DNA of 64,000 nucleotides. It comes from AC-56 sp963798705. Lineage in GTDB: Bacteria > Actinomycetota > Thermoleophilia > Solirubrobacterales > 70-9. Positions 1 through 7,127 of this stretch are shown here, piece by piece. Numbering within the stretch: the first letter of the stretch is position 1; each line of letters opens with the position of its first letter. The notes under the pieces were generated by a model. It was not told the origin of the DNA. It ran no database searches and saw nothing but the letters and a program-made list of their open reading frames with translations. The position numbers and the translations under genes are program-made. The stretch is from NCBI GenBank assembly GCA_963798705.1, contig CAWCTW010000005.1, forward strand, positions 2,356,001 through 2,420,000, written 5' to 3'.

Positions 1-285
1 GTGCTGGCCGTGGACGAGGTCGTCACCAACGCGTTGCGCCACGGCGGCGGACGCGGGGTTGTTCGCGTTTGGCCGGAGGGCGGCGGCCTGGTTTGCGAGG
101 TGTCGGACACGGGGACGATCACGGACCCCATGGTGGGGCGGATCCGCCCCGACGTCAACGAGCTCGGCAGTCGTGGGCTGTGGATCGCGAACAACTTCTG
201 CGATCTGGTCCAGATTCGGTCCTCGCGTGTCGGCACCGTCGTCCGCTGCCACCTGGGCGCGGCCGAGAGCGCGGTCCGGGCTTAG
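1..285 (+). CDS. RsbW-like anti-sigma / HATPase_c_2 domain protein, 5' truncated
   Basis: This is the C-terminal part of a GHKL-type ATPase like the serine kinases that act as anti-sigma factors. The N-box is visible as DEVVTNALRHG, the G1 box as EVSDTG, and the following Gly-rich segment as GSRGLWIANNFCD. Family members bind ATP and hold or phosphorylate sigma-factor partners. The reading frame is already open at base 1, so the GTG there is probably internal and the gene begins upstream of the window. Which regulator it serves cannot be seen. Confidence 0.8.
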   Translation: MLAVDEVVTNALRHGGGRGVVRVWPEGGGLVCEVSDTGTITDPMVGRIRPDVNELGSRGLWIANNFCDLVQIRSSRVGTVVRCHLGAAESAVRA

Positions 286-332
286 ACGAACGGGCCGCCG
301 GTCGAAGCCTCGCGGCCCCCGCTAGGATCCCG

Positions 333-612
333 GGTGGACCGTGCTAGGCGGGGAGGTAGCGGTGCCCTGTCACCCGCAATCCGCTCTAGCGGGGCTGAAT
401 GCCCGTCCGAGGGTCGTGGCCTTCGGGGTCAGTACGTCGCGGACGGCGCTGACGGCCAGGTCCCGCGCAATGCGCGCCCGCGAACCAGGTCAGGTCCGGA
501 AGGAAGCAGCCTTAAGCGGTAGCGAGCATGTGCCGCGGACCAGCCTGGCCCGAGCCAACTGCGGCGCAAGCGCCCGGGGACCGCTCTCGAGGGCGGGCCG
601 CACGGTCCATGG
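333..612 (+). ncRNA. ffs: Signal recognition particle RNA, long bacterial form
   Basis: The conserved apical hairpin that binds Ffh is at 491-511 (caggtccggaaggaagcagc). The 5' Alu-type domain of long bacterial SRP RNAs (gtgctagg..gggaggtagcgg) begins near 341. The ends are fixed by a perfect 10-bp closing helix, 335-344 pairing with 600-609, and a T6 run at 613-618 follows as a likely terminator. The RNA is about 275 nt, the long Gram-positive type rather than the 114-nt E. coli form. The dnaX-ybaB-recR cluster downstream is a common neighbour. Protein ORFs drawn through this stretch are not real. Confidence 0.93.
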
Positions 613-626
613 TTTTTTGTGGTGGC

Positions 627-801
627 TCAGTAGGTCTCCGGTACTGCTGGCGCGAGCTTGCCGACCTTGGTCGAGATGCCCCCGCCCGAGCCCGTCGACC
701 CTCCGCCGCCGCCCGAGTCCGTCGAGGTGCCGCCGGAGCCGCCGTTCGAGCCGCCGCCCTTGCTGCCGCCCCCGTCGGCCCCGATGCCGCCGTTCCTGCC
801 G
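627..801 (-). other. Out-of-frame Gly/Ser-rich tail of the M15-like peptidase gene
   Basis: Downstream of the peptidase stop, a different minus-strand frame stays open to a TGA at 627-629. It encodes about 58 residues dominated by Gly and Ser with a few Asn, Asp and Lys, ending in KVGKLAPAVPETY. Its third codon positions are almost all G or C, as in real genes here. It has no start or ribosome site of its own, so I read it as the C-terminal tail of the adjacent secreted protein, cut off by a frameshift or a sequencing error. Confidence 0.5.
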
Positions 802-1398
802 TCATGGCGACGCCTGTGGTGGCGCGTGGCCGCCCGCCGGCGGATCCTGGTCGCCGCCTGAATGGGGGCAGCGGCGCGTGTAGACGACCCGCGCGGGATC
901 TCCGGGCGGGGTATCGGAATGCGACCAGGACAGGTGGAGGTGGTTGCCGCGGCCGTGCCCGGCGTCGCCGTTCCAGCCGACCCAGCGCCAGGGCATGATC
1001 GGCTCGTTCTGCCGGGGCTCGGCTAGGTGCGCGAGGTCGCCGATCTCGCCCCAGGTGCCTCCCTTGCCTCGGTTCGGGACGATGTCGGTCGCGAGGCCGA
1101 TCGGATGCTCGCCGTTTTGGGCGTGGACCGGATCGTTGGAGTAGCCGTCGGTGACGAAGATGTCGAACCGGCGCTTCATCCACCGGATGTCGGGCAGCAG
1201 CCGCCGGTCGATTCGCTCCGCCGGGAGGCCCGGGATGGCGACGAAGCGCCCGCCGTTCACCGTCTTGCACAGGTGCGGTGCGATCTTCTTGCTCCGCATG
1301 CCCGCCGCCGGCGACGCGGCCACGCACAGCGCCCCGATGCCGATCGCGAGCAGGACCAGCGTGCGCGCCACGCGGAATCCTTTCCCCCGGCCTGCCAT
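802..1398 (-). CDS. Secreted M15-type (D-Ala-D-Ala carboxypeptidase fold) protein
   Basis: 198 aa. A basic start and hydrophobic stretch (VLLAIGIGALCVAA) ending near SPAAG look like a signal peptide. The core carries the zinc ligands of peptidase family M15: His and Asp in HPIGLATD, then GNHLHLSW near residue 150. M15 enzymes trim peptidoglycan cross-link peptides outside the membrane. The last residues are Gly/His/Pro rich, and the true C-terminus may lie in another frame down to base 627. The substrate is not determined. It converges on the SRP RNA terminator. Confidence 0.72.
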   Translation of the reverse strand: MAGRGKGFRVARTLVLLAIGIGALCVAASPAAGMRSKKIAPHLCKTVNGGRFVAIPGLPAERIDRRLLPDIRWMKRRFDIFVTDGYSNDPVHAQNGEHPIGLATDIVPNRGKGGTWGEIGDLAHLAEPRQNEPIMPWRWVGWNGDAGHGRGNHLHLSWSHSDTPPGDPARVVYTRRCPHSGGDQDPPAGGHAPPQASP

Positions 1399-1612
1399 TG
1401 CGTAATTGAATCGTCAGCGGCTCCCGAAACTGAAAGAGTGCACCCAGGATGAACGACGCCGCTCCGGACCTCGAGCAGTCACCCAGATTCAGCAGCACAT
1501 GTGGTCCGAGGAAGCCTTCCCCGATCCAGCGGAATCGGCCTCCGGACCGGCCCGAAGCCACGGCTAGACTGGCGGGGTGTGTCGATCGAGGAGCGTCCTA
1601 GCGACGAGTCAG

Positions 1613-1638
1613 GCAGGTAAGGCGGCGAAGCCGCCGCA
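1613..1638 (+). repeat. 26-bp repeat with GGCGGC..GCCGCC hairpin, copy 1
   Basis: A 26-base sequence containing the dyad ggcggcgaagccgcc lies just before dnaX and recurs with one change at 3833-3858, before recR. The stem is 6 bp with a 3-base loop. It may be a small interspersed repeat or a transcript-level element shared by the two genes. Confidence 0.6.
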
Positions 1639-1644
1639 TTAGGC

Positions 1645-3468
1645 GTGGCCGAGACCTCCCTCTATCGCCGCCATCGCCCCCAGAGCTTCGACGAGGTCGT
1701 CGGCCAGGAGCATGTCGTGCGCACGCTTCGCAACGCCGTCGAGAACGACCGGGTCCACCACGCGTACCTGTTCGTCGGCTCGCGCGGCACGGGAAAGACA
1801 TCGCTGGCGAAGATCCTCGCTCGCTCGCTGAACTGCGTGAACGGGCCCACGGTGACGCCATGTGGGGAGTGCGAGTCGTGCCGGACGATCGCGGCCGGCA
1901 CGTCCCTCGACGTGATCGAGATGGACGCGGCGTCCAACCGCTCCGTGGACGACATCCGTGATCTGCGCGAGCGGGTGGGCTACGCGCCCGCCGCGGGCGG
2001 CTGGAAGGTCTACATCCTCGACGAGGCCCACATGCTCACCCGCGAGGCGTGGAATGCCTTCCTGAAGACCCTCGAGGAGCCGCCGCCCAACACCGTCTTC
2101 GTGCTCTGCACCACCGAGCCGCACAAGGTCATGCCGACGATCGTCGACCGCTGCCAGCGCTTCGACTTCCAGCGCCCCTCGCTCGAGCAGATCGCCGACG
2201 TCGTGCGCCGCGTTGCCGCCGCCGAGTCGATCGAGGTCGACGACGGCGCGGTCGCGGCGATCGCCCGGGCGGCCGGGGGCAGCTTTCGCGACGCGCTTGG
2301 GACGCTCGACCAGCTCGTCGCCTACAGCGGCAAGCGGGTGGCCACCGACGACGTCCTCGCGGTCCTGGGCGTCGCCGAGGCCGAGTTGATCCTGGCCGCA
2401 GCGGAGGCGATCGCGGCCGAGGACGGCCGGGCGGCGCTCGAGGTGAGCGAGAGGGTCTCGCGCTCCGGGCGCGACGTCACGCAGTTCGGGCGGGACGTTG
2501 TCGCACACCTTCGCCAGCTGCTGGTGATCCGGACCGTTGGCGAGGTGCCCGATGCCTTCAGCGTCACGGCCGCCGATCCCGAGCGCCTGCGGGCGCAGGC
2601 CGACGAGCTTTCCGAGCTGGCGCTCGTGCGGGCGATCGACGTGATCGCCGCGGCGCTTGCGGCGGTCAAGGAGGGGGATGAGCCGCGGATGACGCTCGAG
2701 CTGGCGCTGCTTCGCTCGGCGCGCCCGCAGCTGGACCCGACTCGGCAGGCGCTGCTGCAGCGCGTCGAGCGCTTGGAGGACGCTCTCGGACGAGGGGTCG
2801 CCGGGGCTCCCCCGGCCGAGCCGGGGGCCGCTGGGGGTCCCCCTGACGAGCACGGCGAGGTTGTGCCGACACATGTGTCGGCACAATCGCCTCAGGCTCG
2901 TCAGGCGGACCCCCAGCGTCCCGAGAGTTCCGATTCCACACCCTCGGTGCCGGAAGGTTCGCCGCCCGCCCGAGACGAGCGGGATGACGCTCCATCCGCT
3001 CAGGGCCAGGCCGGGCCGGCTCGCGCCGCCGCCGCGGTAGTGGGGGAGCAGGAGCAGGTTGACTTCGAGCGGGTGGCTTCGCTCTGGCCCGCGGTCGTCG
3101 ATCGCATTCGCGAGTCCGGGTCCGAGCTTCTGTCCACGTACATCGCCCCGGCGCGGCCCGTCGCGCTCGATACGGAGGGGTCCGCGCCGTCGCTCAAGGT
3201 CGGCTTTCCGCCGAGCGCAGCCTTCAACAAGCGCAAGGCCGAGTCGCAGGAGGCGCGCGAGTGCCTGGCCGACGCCGTCCGGACGATCGTGGGGGAGCGG
3301 CTGCGCCCCGTGTACGTGCTGCTCGATGCGGACGAGGCGGTCGACGGCCTCGAGGGCGACGACCAGCTCAGCGAGGAGGAGCTGATCGCGAGGCTCAAGT
3401 CCGAGTTCGACGCCGAGGAATTCGACGAGTCCGATGATCGCGACGCCGAGGAGGAGGCAGCCAGATGA
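1645..3468 (+). CDS. dnaX: DNA polymerase III subunit gamma/tau
   Basis: 607 aa clamp-loader ATPase. The P-loop is GSRGTGKT at 45-52, the zinc cysteines are C64, C73, C76 and C79, Walker B is ILDEAH at 124-129, and sensor 1 lies near CTTEP (155-159). A low-complexity linker (about 380-470) precedes a C-terminal domain of the kind that in tau contacts the polymerase. The GTG at 1645 gives the canonical MAETSLYRRHRPQ start. No A-rich slippery heptamer for a programmed gamma frameshift is visible. The linker contains an in-frame 90-bp palindrome. The stop overlaps the ybaB start (ATGA), so the pair is translationally coupled. Confidence 0.97.
   Translation: MAETSLYRRHRPQSFDEVVGQEHVVRTLRNAVENDRVHHAYLFVGSRGTGKTSLAKILARSLNCVNGPTVTPCGECESCRTIAAGTSLDVIEMDAASNRSVDDIRDLRERVGYAPAAGGWKVYILDEAHMLTREAWNAFLKTLEEPPPNTVFVLCTTEPHKVMPTIVDRCQRFDFQRPSLEQIADVVRRVAAAESIEVDDGAVAAIARAAGGSFRDALGTLDQLVAYSGKRVATDDVLAVLGVAEAELILAAAEAIAAEDGRAALEVSERVSRSGRDVTQFGRDVVAHLRQLLVIRTVGEVPDAFSVTAADPERLRAQADELSELALVRAIDVIAAALAAVKEGDEPRMTLELALLRSARPQLDPTRQALLQRVERLEDALGRGVAGAPPAEPGAAGGPPDEHGEVVPTHVSAQSPQARQADPQRPESSDSTPSVPEGSPPARDERDDAPSAQGQAGPARAAAAVVGEQEQVDFERVASLWPAVVDRIRESGSELLSTYIAPARPVALDTEGSAPSLKVGFPPSAAFNKRKAESQEARECLADAVRTIVGERLRPVYVLLDADEAVDGLEGDDQLSEEELIARLKSEFDAEEFDESDDRDAEEEAAR
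2829..2918 (+). repeat. 90-bp palindromic element inside dnaX
   Basis: An inverted repeat centred between 2873 and 2874 has two 45-base arms that match at 38 positions. The innermost 26 bases, 2861-2886, are a perfect palindrome (core ccgacacatgtgtcgg). It lies in frame in the tau linker, around residues 395-425, and encodes a peptide with PTHVSAQ at its centre. The opposite strand is also open and encodes nearly the same peptide. This resembles protein-coding palindromic elements such as those of Rickettsia. No second copy was noticed in this window. Confidence 0.85.
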
Positions 3469-3818
3469 CCCGTGGACCCGGAGCCGGAGGGCTCGACCTG
3501 AACGCGATGATGAAGCAGGTCCAGCAGATGCAGTCCGAGATGATGGAGGCGCAGGAGAAGCTCAAGGACGAGGTCGTCGAGGCGAGCGCCGGCGGCGGGA
3601 TGGTGAAGGTCAAGATGAGCGGCGACCTCCGCCTGCTGGAGATCGCCATCGACCCGGAGGCGATCGATCCCGACGACGCGGAGCTGCTTCAGGACATGGT
3701 GATGGCGGCCGTCAATGAGGCGATCCGCTCGGGCCAGGAGCTCGCGACCTCGAAGCTCGGCGGCATCGCCGGCGGCGGCGGCGGGGGCCTCGGCGGCCTG
3801 GGGCTGCCCGGCATGTGA
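3465..3818 (+). CDS. ybaB: YbaB/EbfC-family nucleoid-associated protein
   Basis: 117 aa. It begins with a Met/Gln-rich helix (NAMMKQVQQMQSEMMEAQEK), followed by the beta-strand core GGGMVKVKMSG and a second helix, the tweezer-like DNA-binding dimer fold of YbaB. The C-terminus is a Gly-rich tail ending GLGLPGM. It overlaps the dnaX stop by 4 bases and lies upstream of recR, the usual dnaX-ybaB-recR order. Members bind DNA and are linked to recombination or repair. Confidence 0.95.
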   Translation: MTRGPGAGGLDLNAMMKQVQQMQSEMMEAQEKLKDEVVEASAGGGMVKVKMSGDLRLLEIAIDPEAIDPDDAELLQDMVMAAVNEAIRSGQELATSKLGGIAGGGGGGLGGLGLPGM

Positions 3819-3832
3819 GCGTCGCGGCAGAC

Positions 3833-3858
3833 GCAGGTCAGGCGGCGAAGCCGCCGCA
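3833..3858 (+). repeat. 26-bp repeat with GGCGGC..GCCGCC hairpin, copy 2
   Basis: Second copy of the 1613-1638 repeat, with a single difference (t/a before the aggcggc stem). It lies between ybaB and recR, about 40 bases before the recR start. Confidence 0.6.
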
Positions 3859-3897
3859 GTGCTCGGAGGGCGCCGCCGGCGCCGCTAGCTTGAGTAC

Positions 3898-4494
3898 ATG
3901 CACCCGGGGCCGATCCAGCGTCTGATCACCGAGCTCTCCCGCCTGCCGGGGATCGGCCAGCGCACGGCGCAGAGACTCGCGTTTCACATCCTGCGCTCCG
4001 ACGACACCGAGGCGCTCGGGCTGGCCGACGCGATTCGGGAGGTCAAGGAGAAGGTCGGCCTGTGTGAGGTGTGCTTCAACCTCGCCGAGGGGGACCGGTG
4101 CCTCATCTGCGCCGACGAGGGCCGCAACCCCGCCCTGATCTGCGTGGTCGAGGAGCCCTCCGACGTGATCCCCATCGAGCGCACCGGCGAGTACCGCGGC
4201 CTCTACCACGTGCTGGGCGGCGCCCTGTCGCCGATCGACGGGATCGACCCCGAGGACCTGAAGGTCGCCGAGCTCGTGAGCCGCGTCGACGCCGGCGGGG
4301 TGGAGGAGCTGGTCGTCGCGACGAACCCGACGACGACCGGCGAGGCCACGGCCCATCACATCGCCGACCTGCTCCGCGACCGCGTCGCCATCACCAGGCT
4401 GGCAAGCGGCCTTCCGGTGGGCGCCGACCTCGAGCACGCCGACGAGGTGACGCTGGGACGGGCGTTCGCCGGCCGGATGGCACTCGGCGGCTGA
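3898..4494 (+). CDS. recR: Recombination protein RecR
   Basis: 198 aa, the normal family length. An N-terminal helix-hairpin-helix (RLPGIGQRTAQRLAF, 15-29) is followed by a four-Cys zinc finger (C56, C59, C68, C71) and a Toprim domain starting ICVVEEPSD (81-). RecR forms a ring clamp and with RecO and RecF loads RecA at gaps. The ATG at 3898 gives the standard N-terminus. It closes the dnaX-ybaB-recR cluster, separated from ybaB by 79 bases that contain the repeat copy 2. Confidence 0.97.
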   Translation: MHPGPIQRLITELSRLPGIGQRTAQRLAFHILRSDDTEALGLADAIREVKEKVGLCEVCFNLAEGDRCLICADEGRNPALICVVEEPSDVIPIERTGEYRGLYHVLGGALSPIDGIDPEDLKVAELVSRVDAGGVEELVVATNPTTTGEATAHHIADLLRDRVAITRLASGLPVGADLEHADEVTLGRAFAGRMALGG

Positions 4495-4543
4495 CCGGCG
4501 TTTTCGGCATTGGGCCTCGAGCCGATCGAGCAGGGCCGCGGCC

Positions 4544-4798
4544 CTACTCGTAGTGGTGGCGCGTCGGGCTGTCGGGACCCGGTGCGGCGTAGCGATCGCG
4601 CCCCCCGGACCGGTACCAGCGCGATCGGTCCCTGACCACGACGACCTCGTAGATGACCCCGATCACGAATCCCACGATGCCGACGAGCATCAGGATCAGG
4701 CCGATCGTGTCGATTTCGACGCCCTTGACGTTCAGGTTGGTCGCGTAGCGCAGGATCGCGCCGATCGCGATCAGCAGCAGTGAGCCTCCAATGGTCAT
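4544..4798 (-). CDS. DUF6458-type two-helix membrane protein
   Basis: 84 aa. Two hydrophobic segments are visible: GGSLLLIAIGAILRYA at the N-terminus and IGLILMLVGIVGFVIGVIYE around residues 37-56. A charged Arg/Tyr tail follows. This matches the small actinobacterial membrane proteins annotated DUF6458. I chose the internal Met (MTIGGSLLL) over one three codons upstream because family members start this way. The function is unknown, and it converges on recR. Confidence 0.75.
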   Translation of the reverse strand: MTIGGSLLLIAIGAILRYATNLNVKGVEIDTIGLILMLVGIVGFVIGVIYEVVVVRDRSRWYRSGGRDRYAAPGPDSPTRHHYE

Positions 4799-4845
4799 GG
4801 ACCGCAACTACCCGGTTCAATGGCCCGAAACCCGCTCGTCGGCGA

Positions 4846-5805
4846 TTATCTCTGGATGTCGCGCGGCAGCAGGAAGGGGTAGGCGCGGCGCCGTACGCGG
4901 CGCTGCCAGCCTCGATCTAGCCTGCGGATGCGCAGCAGCGCCGCCCACAGGCGAGCGTCGGAGCGGTAGTAGCGGCGCACCTCCTCCGAGGTCATCGGGC
5001 GCTCGAGATACCGGTTCACCTGCTCCAGAAATCCGGGCAGCCAGGCCGCGAGGCCCTGCTTGATCAGGTTCCCGCAGAGATCGAGATAGACGCCGCGAAG
5101 CTTGCGGTATCCGTCGAGGATCCTGGGTGCGAGGAGGCGCTTGATCGGCTCGCGAAGCAGCCAGGGCAGTGAGCGCACGAGAAGCTCGACGTCGAGCAGC
5201 GCCCGGCCGTCGGCAGACCACAGCATCGGCGTGGTCAGGTCCAGATAGGCGAGCCGGCCGCCGTCCCAGGTCCAGTTTGAGAGCTGTGCATCGATCCCGA
5301 CCCGGGGGCTGACCACGTGCGCGGCGGTCTCGACCACGCCCGCGACGAGCGGATGGCCGTCGGCGGGATTCGACTCGGCGAGGAGGTTGGGCGCGAGCGT
5401 CGATGCGGGCAGCACCGGCTGCACCGCGTAGCCCGCCACCGTCCGGTCGGCGCGCTCCACGGCCCGCAGGGTCGAGTCGACCGGGTGGACGCCCCCCGCT
5501 CGCAGCGCCTCGATGTAGTCGTCGAAGGTCCGGCGGTACCGGTCGAACTCGGCGCGATCGGAGAACACCGGCAGCCGCTTGCACGCGAATACGGGGCTGT
5601 CCGGCGGCCAGGCGAGCACCAGCGAGATCTCCCCGTAGCCGAGGACCTCGAGCCCCGCCTCCTCTCCCGCGCCCAGCGCCTCCTCCACCAGTCGCTCGAG
5701 CTCACCCAGCTCGTCGTCGGGAAGCGCCTGCGGTGAGCCGAGGCCGGCCGGCGCGGCGCCGGCCCGGGTGATCTCATCGGCGGCGCCTTGGCCGCCCGGG
5801 CTCAC
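4846..5805 (-). CDS. Kinase-like fold protein (DUF6206-like), partner of the aminotransferase
   Basis: 319 aa. I recognise it as resembling proteins annotated DUF6206. The layout is kinase-like: a Gly-loop-like GYGEISLVLAW (56-66), a Lys in FACKRLPVF (K76), a hinge-like GYAVQPVLP (125-133), a catalytic-loop-like GIDAQLSNW (D172, N177), and a metal-binding-like YLDLTTPM (D189). The His before the catalytic Asp is absent. A helical C-terminal half follows. The GTG start at 5805 overlaps the aminotransferase stop (GTGA), so the two are translationally coupled. The fold assignment is inference from motif order. The substrate is unknown, but the partner suggests a small amino compound. Confidence 0.6.
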   Translation of the reverse strand: MSPGGQGAADEITRAGAAPAGLGSPQALPDDELGELERLVEEALGAGEEAGLEVLGYGEISLVLAWPPDSPVFACKRLPVFSDRAEFDRYRRTFDDYIEALRAGGVHPVDSTLRAVERADRTVAGYAVQPVLPASTLAPNLLAESNPADGHPLVAGVVETAAHVVSPRVGIDAQLSNWTWDGGRLAYLDLTTPMLWSADGRALLDVELLVRSLPWLLREPIKRLLAPRILDGYRKLRGVYLDLCGNLIKQGLAAWLPGFLEQVNRYLERPMTSEEVRRYYRSDARLWAALLRIRRLDRGWQRRVRRRAYPFLLPRDIQR

Positions 5806-7043
5806 GAAAGCGCCCCCCGCACCGCCGCGATGATCTCGTCGGCTTCGGCGTCGCTGAGATTGAGCGGCGGCTTGAACTGGGTCACCGAGTGATCGTGCTC
5901 CGCGAAGACGGCGAACACTCCCGCCTCGATCAACCGGGCGGATGCCATGACCCCGCCCTCGTCCTCCTCGAACTTCAGTCCCATCGTCAGCCCGCGGCGG
6001 CGGAGCTCGAACGGCAGGCCCGCAAACCCCGCCCCGAACCGCTCGCCGAGCGCCACGACCCGCTCCAAGAAGCCGGGCCGGGAGACCTCGTCCATCACGG
6101 CGCTCGCCGCCACGCAGCCGATCTCGGCGCCGCCGAAGGTGGACACGTAGGCGAAGGGGTTGTCGTCGAAGAACGATTCGAGCTCCTCGCCGATCAGCGC
6201 GGCGCTCACCGGGTAGATGCCCCCGCCCAGTGCCTTGCCCGTGATCAGGACGTCCGGCACCACGTCCTCCTGTTCGAAGTACCAGGTGGTGCCCGTACGG
6301 CCGAGCCCGGTCTGCACCTCGTCGAGGATGAAGACGGCACCGCGCTCTCGCGCCGCCGCAGCGGCATCTCGCAGGTAGCCGGGGCTCGGGATGGGGAATC
6401 CGAGCGTCGCGGGGATCGCCTCGACGATCACCGCCGCCGTGTCCGGGCCGACGGCCGCACGCATCGCGTCGGGGTCGTTGAACGGGACGTGGACGAATCC
6501 CGGAGGCGGCGGCCCGAACGGCTCGTGCCACCGGGGATCGCTGGCCGCCAGCGCCAGGCCGGCCAGCCCGTGGTACCCGCCGATCGTGCAGACGACCTCC
6601 GAGCGGCCGGTGTGTCCTCGGGCGAGCCGCAGGGCCAGGTCAATCGCCTCGCTCCCCGAGGGGCCGAAGGTGGTGAAGGGCAGATGCCCGCCCGTGCTGG
6701 CGGCGAGCTGCTCGGCGAGCCGGGCGCGCCACCCGCTGACCAGGTGATGGTTGCCGACGTCCACGTGGTCGAGCGCCTCGCGGACGGCGCCCGCGACTCG
6801 CGGGTGCCTGTGGCCGAGATTGAAGACCCCCCCGTTGTTGTGGCAGTTCCAGAACCAGCGGCCCGAGTAGGCATCGCGAAAGCGCGGCCCCTCGCGCTCG
6901 CCGACGACGATCTCGACACCCAGCGCCTCGAGCGCTCGGACCTTGCCCCGGCTGACGTGCGAGGCGAATGCCGCCGCGGCGTCGCGATAGTCGTCGTAGG
7001 GCTGGCTGCCCGTTCCCGTCGAGGCGTCCGTCGCTGCTTCCAT
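5802..7043 (-). CDS. Class III PLP-dependent aminotransferase family protein
   Basis: 413 aa, normal for class III enzymes. The PLP-binding Lys is K270 in ITGKALGGG, Asp241 in FILDEVQTGLGRTG would hold the pyridine nitrogen, and the phosphate-binding segment is FGPSGSEA (126-133). The family covers omega-amino-acid aminotransferases, glutamate-1-semialdehyde mutase and phospho-lyases acting on phosphoethanolamine or phosphohydroxylysine. A good Shine-Dalgarno (ggaggt) precedes the ATG. It is coupled by a 4-base overlap to the kinase-like gene, which makes a phospho-lyase role worth testing. Confidence 0.85.
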   Translation of the reverse strand: MEAATDASTGTGSQPYDDYRDAAAAFASHVSRGKVRALEALGVEIVVGEREGPRFRDAYSGRWFWNCHNNGGVFNLGHRHPRVAGAVREALDHVDVGNHHLVSGWRARLAEQLAASTGGHLPFTTFGPSGSEAIDLALRLARGHTGRSEVVCTIGGYHGLAGLALAASDPRWHEPFGPPPPGFVHVPFNDPDAMRAAVGPDTAAVIVEAIPATLGFPIPSPGYLRDAAAAARERGAVFILDEVQTGLGRTGTTWYFEQEDVVPDVLITGKALGGGIYPVSAALIGEELESFFDDNPFAYVSTFGGAEIGCVAASAVMDEVSRPGFLERVVALGERFGAGFAGLPFELRRRGLTMGLKFEEDEGGVMASARLIEAGVFAVFAEHDHSVTQFKPPLNLSDAEADEIIAAVRGALS

Positions 7044-7079
7044 GGGCGACCTCCGTTCGCTCTGGTCCGCGGTCCCTGA

Positions 7080-7099
7080 GAACCTGTGGGGATAGGTTC
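7080..7099 (-). promoter_or_regulatory. Inverted repeat upstream of the aminotransferase gene
   Basis: GAACCT and AGGTTC flank an 8-base spacer, a perfect 6-bp dyad 37-56 bases upstream of the aminotransferase ATG. It could be an operator, or the end of the upstream MMPL transcript, whose stop is 28 bases away. Confidence 0.4.
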
Positions 7100-7127
7100 C
7101 AAGAGCAAACTACCGGGTGGGGGAGGT

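Noticed and set aside
341..883. Long plus-strand ORFs across the SRP RNA
   Set aside because: They overlap the conserved SRP RNA and read low-complexity Arg/Pro sequence with no domain; the RNA structure explains the region.
512..1561. 349-aa minus-strand ORF over the peptidase
   Set aside because: It is Arg/Ala-rich shadow sequence in another frame of the M15-type gene and overlaps the SRP RNA.
2666..2995. Minus-strand ORF with the same PTHVSAQ peptide as dnaX
   Set aside because: The match is the consequence of the palindrome, not a separate gene.
1645..3468. Programmed frameshift in dnaX
   Set aside because: No A-rich slippery heptamer is present; the palindrome is a more likely feature of interest.
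4846..6531. 561-aa minus-strand ORF over the kinase-like and aminotransferase genes
   Set aside because: Only the part up to 5805 reads as a sensible protein; the upstream part is a shadow of the aminotransferase frame.
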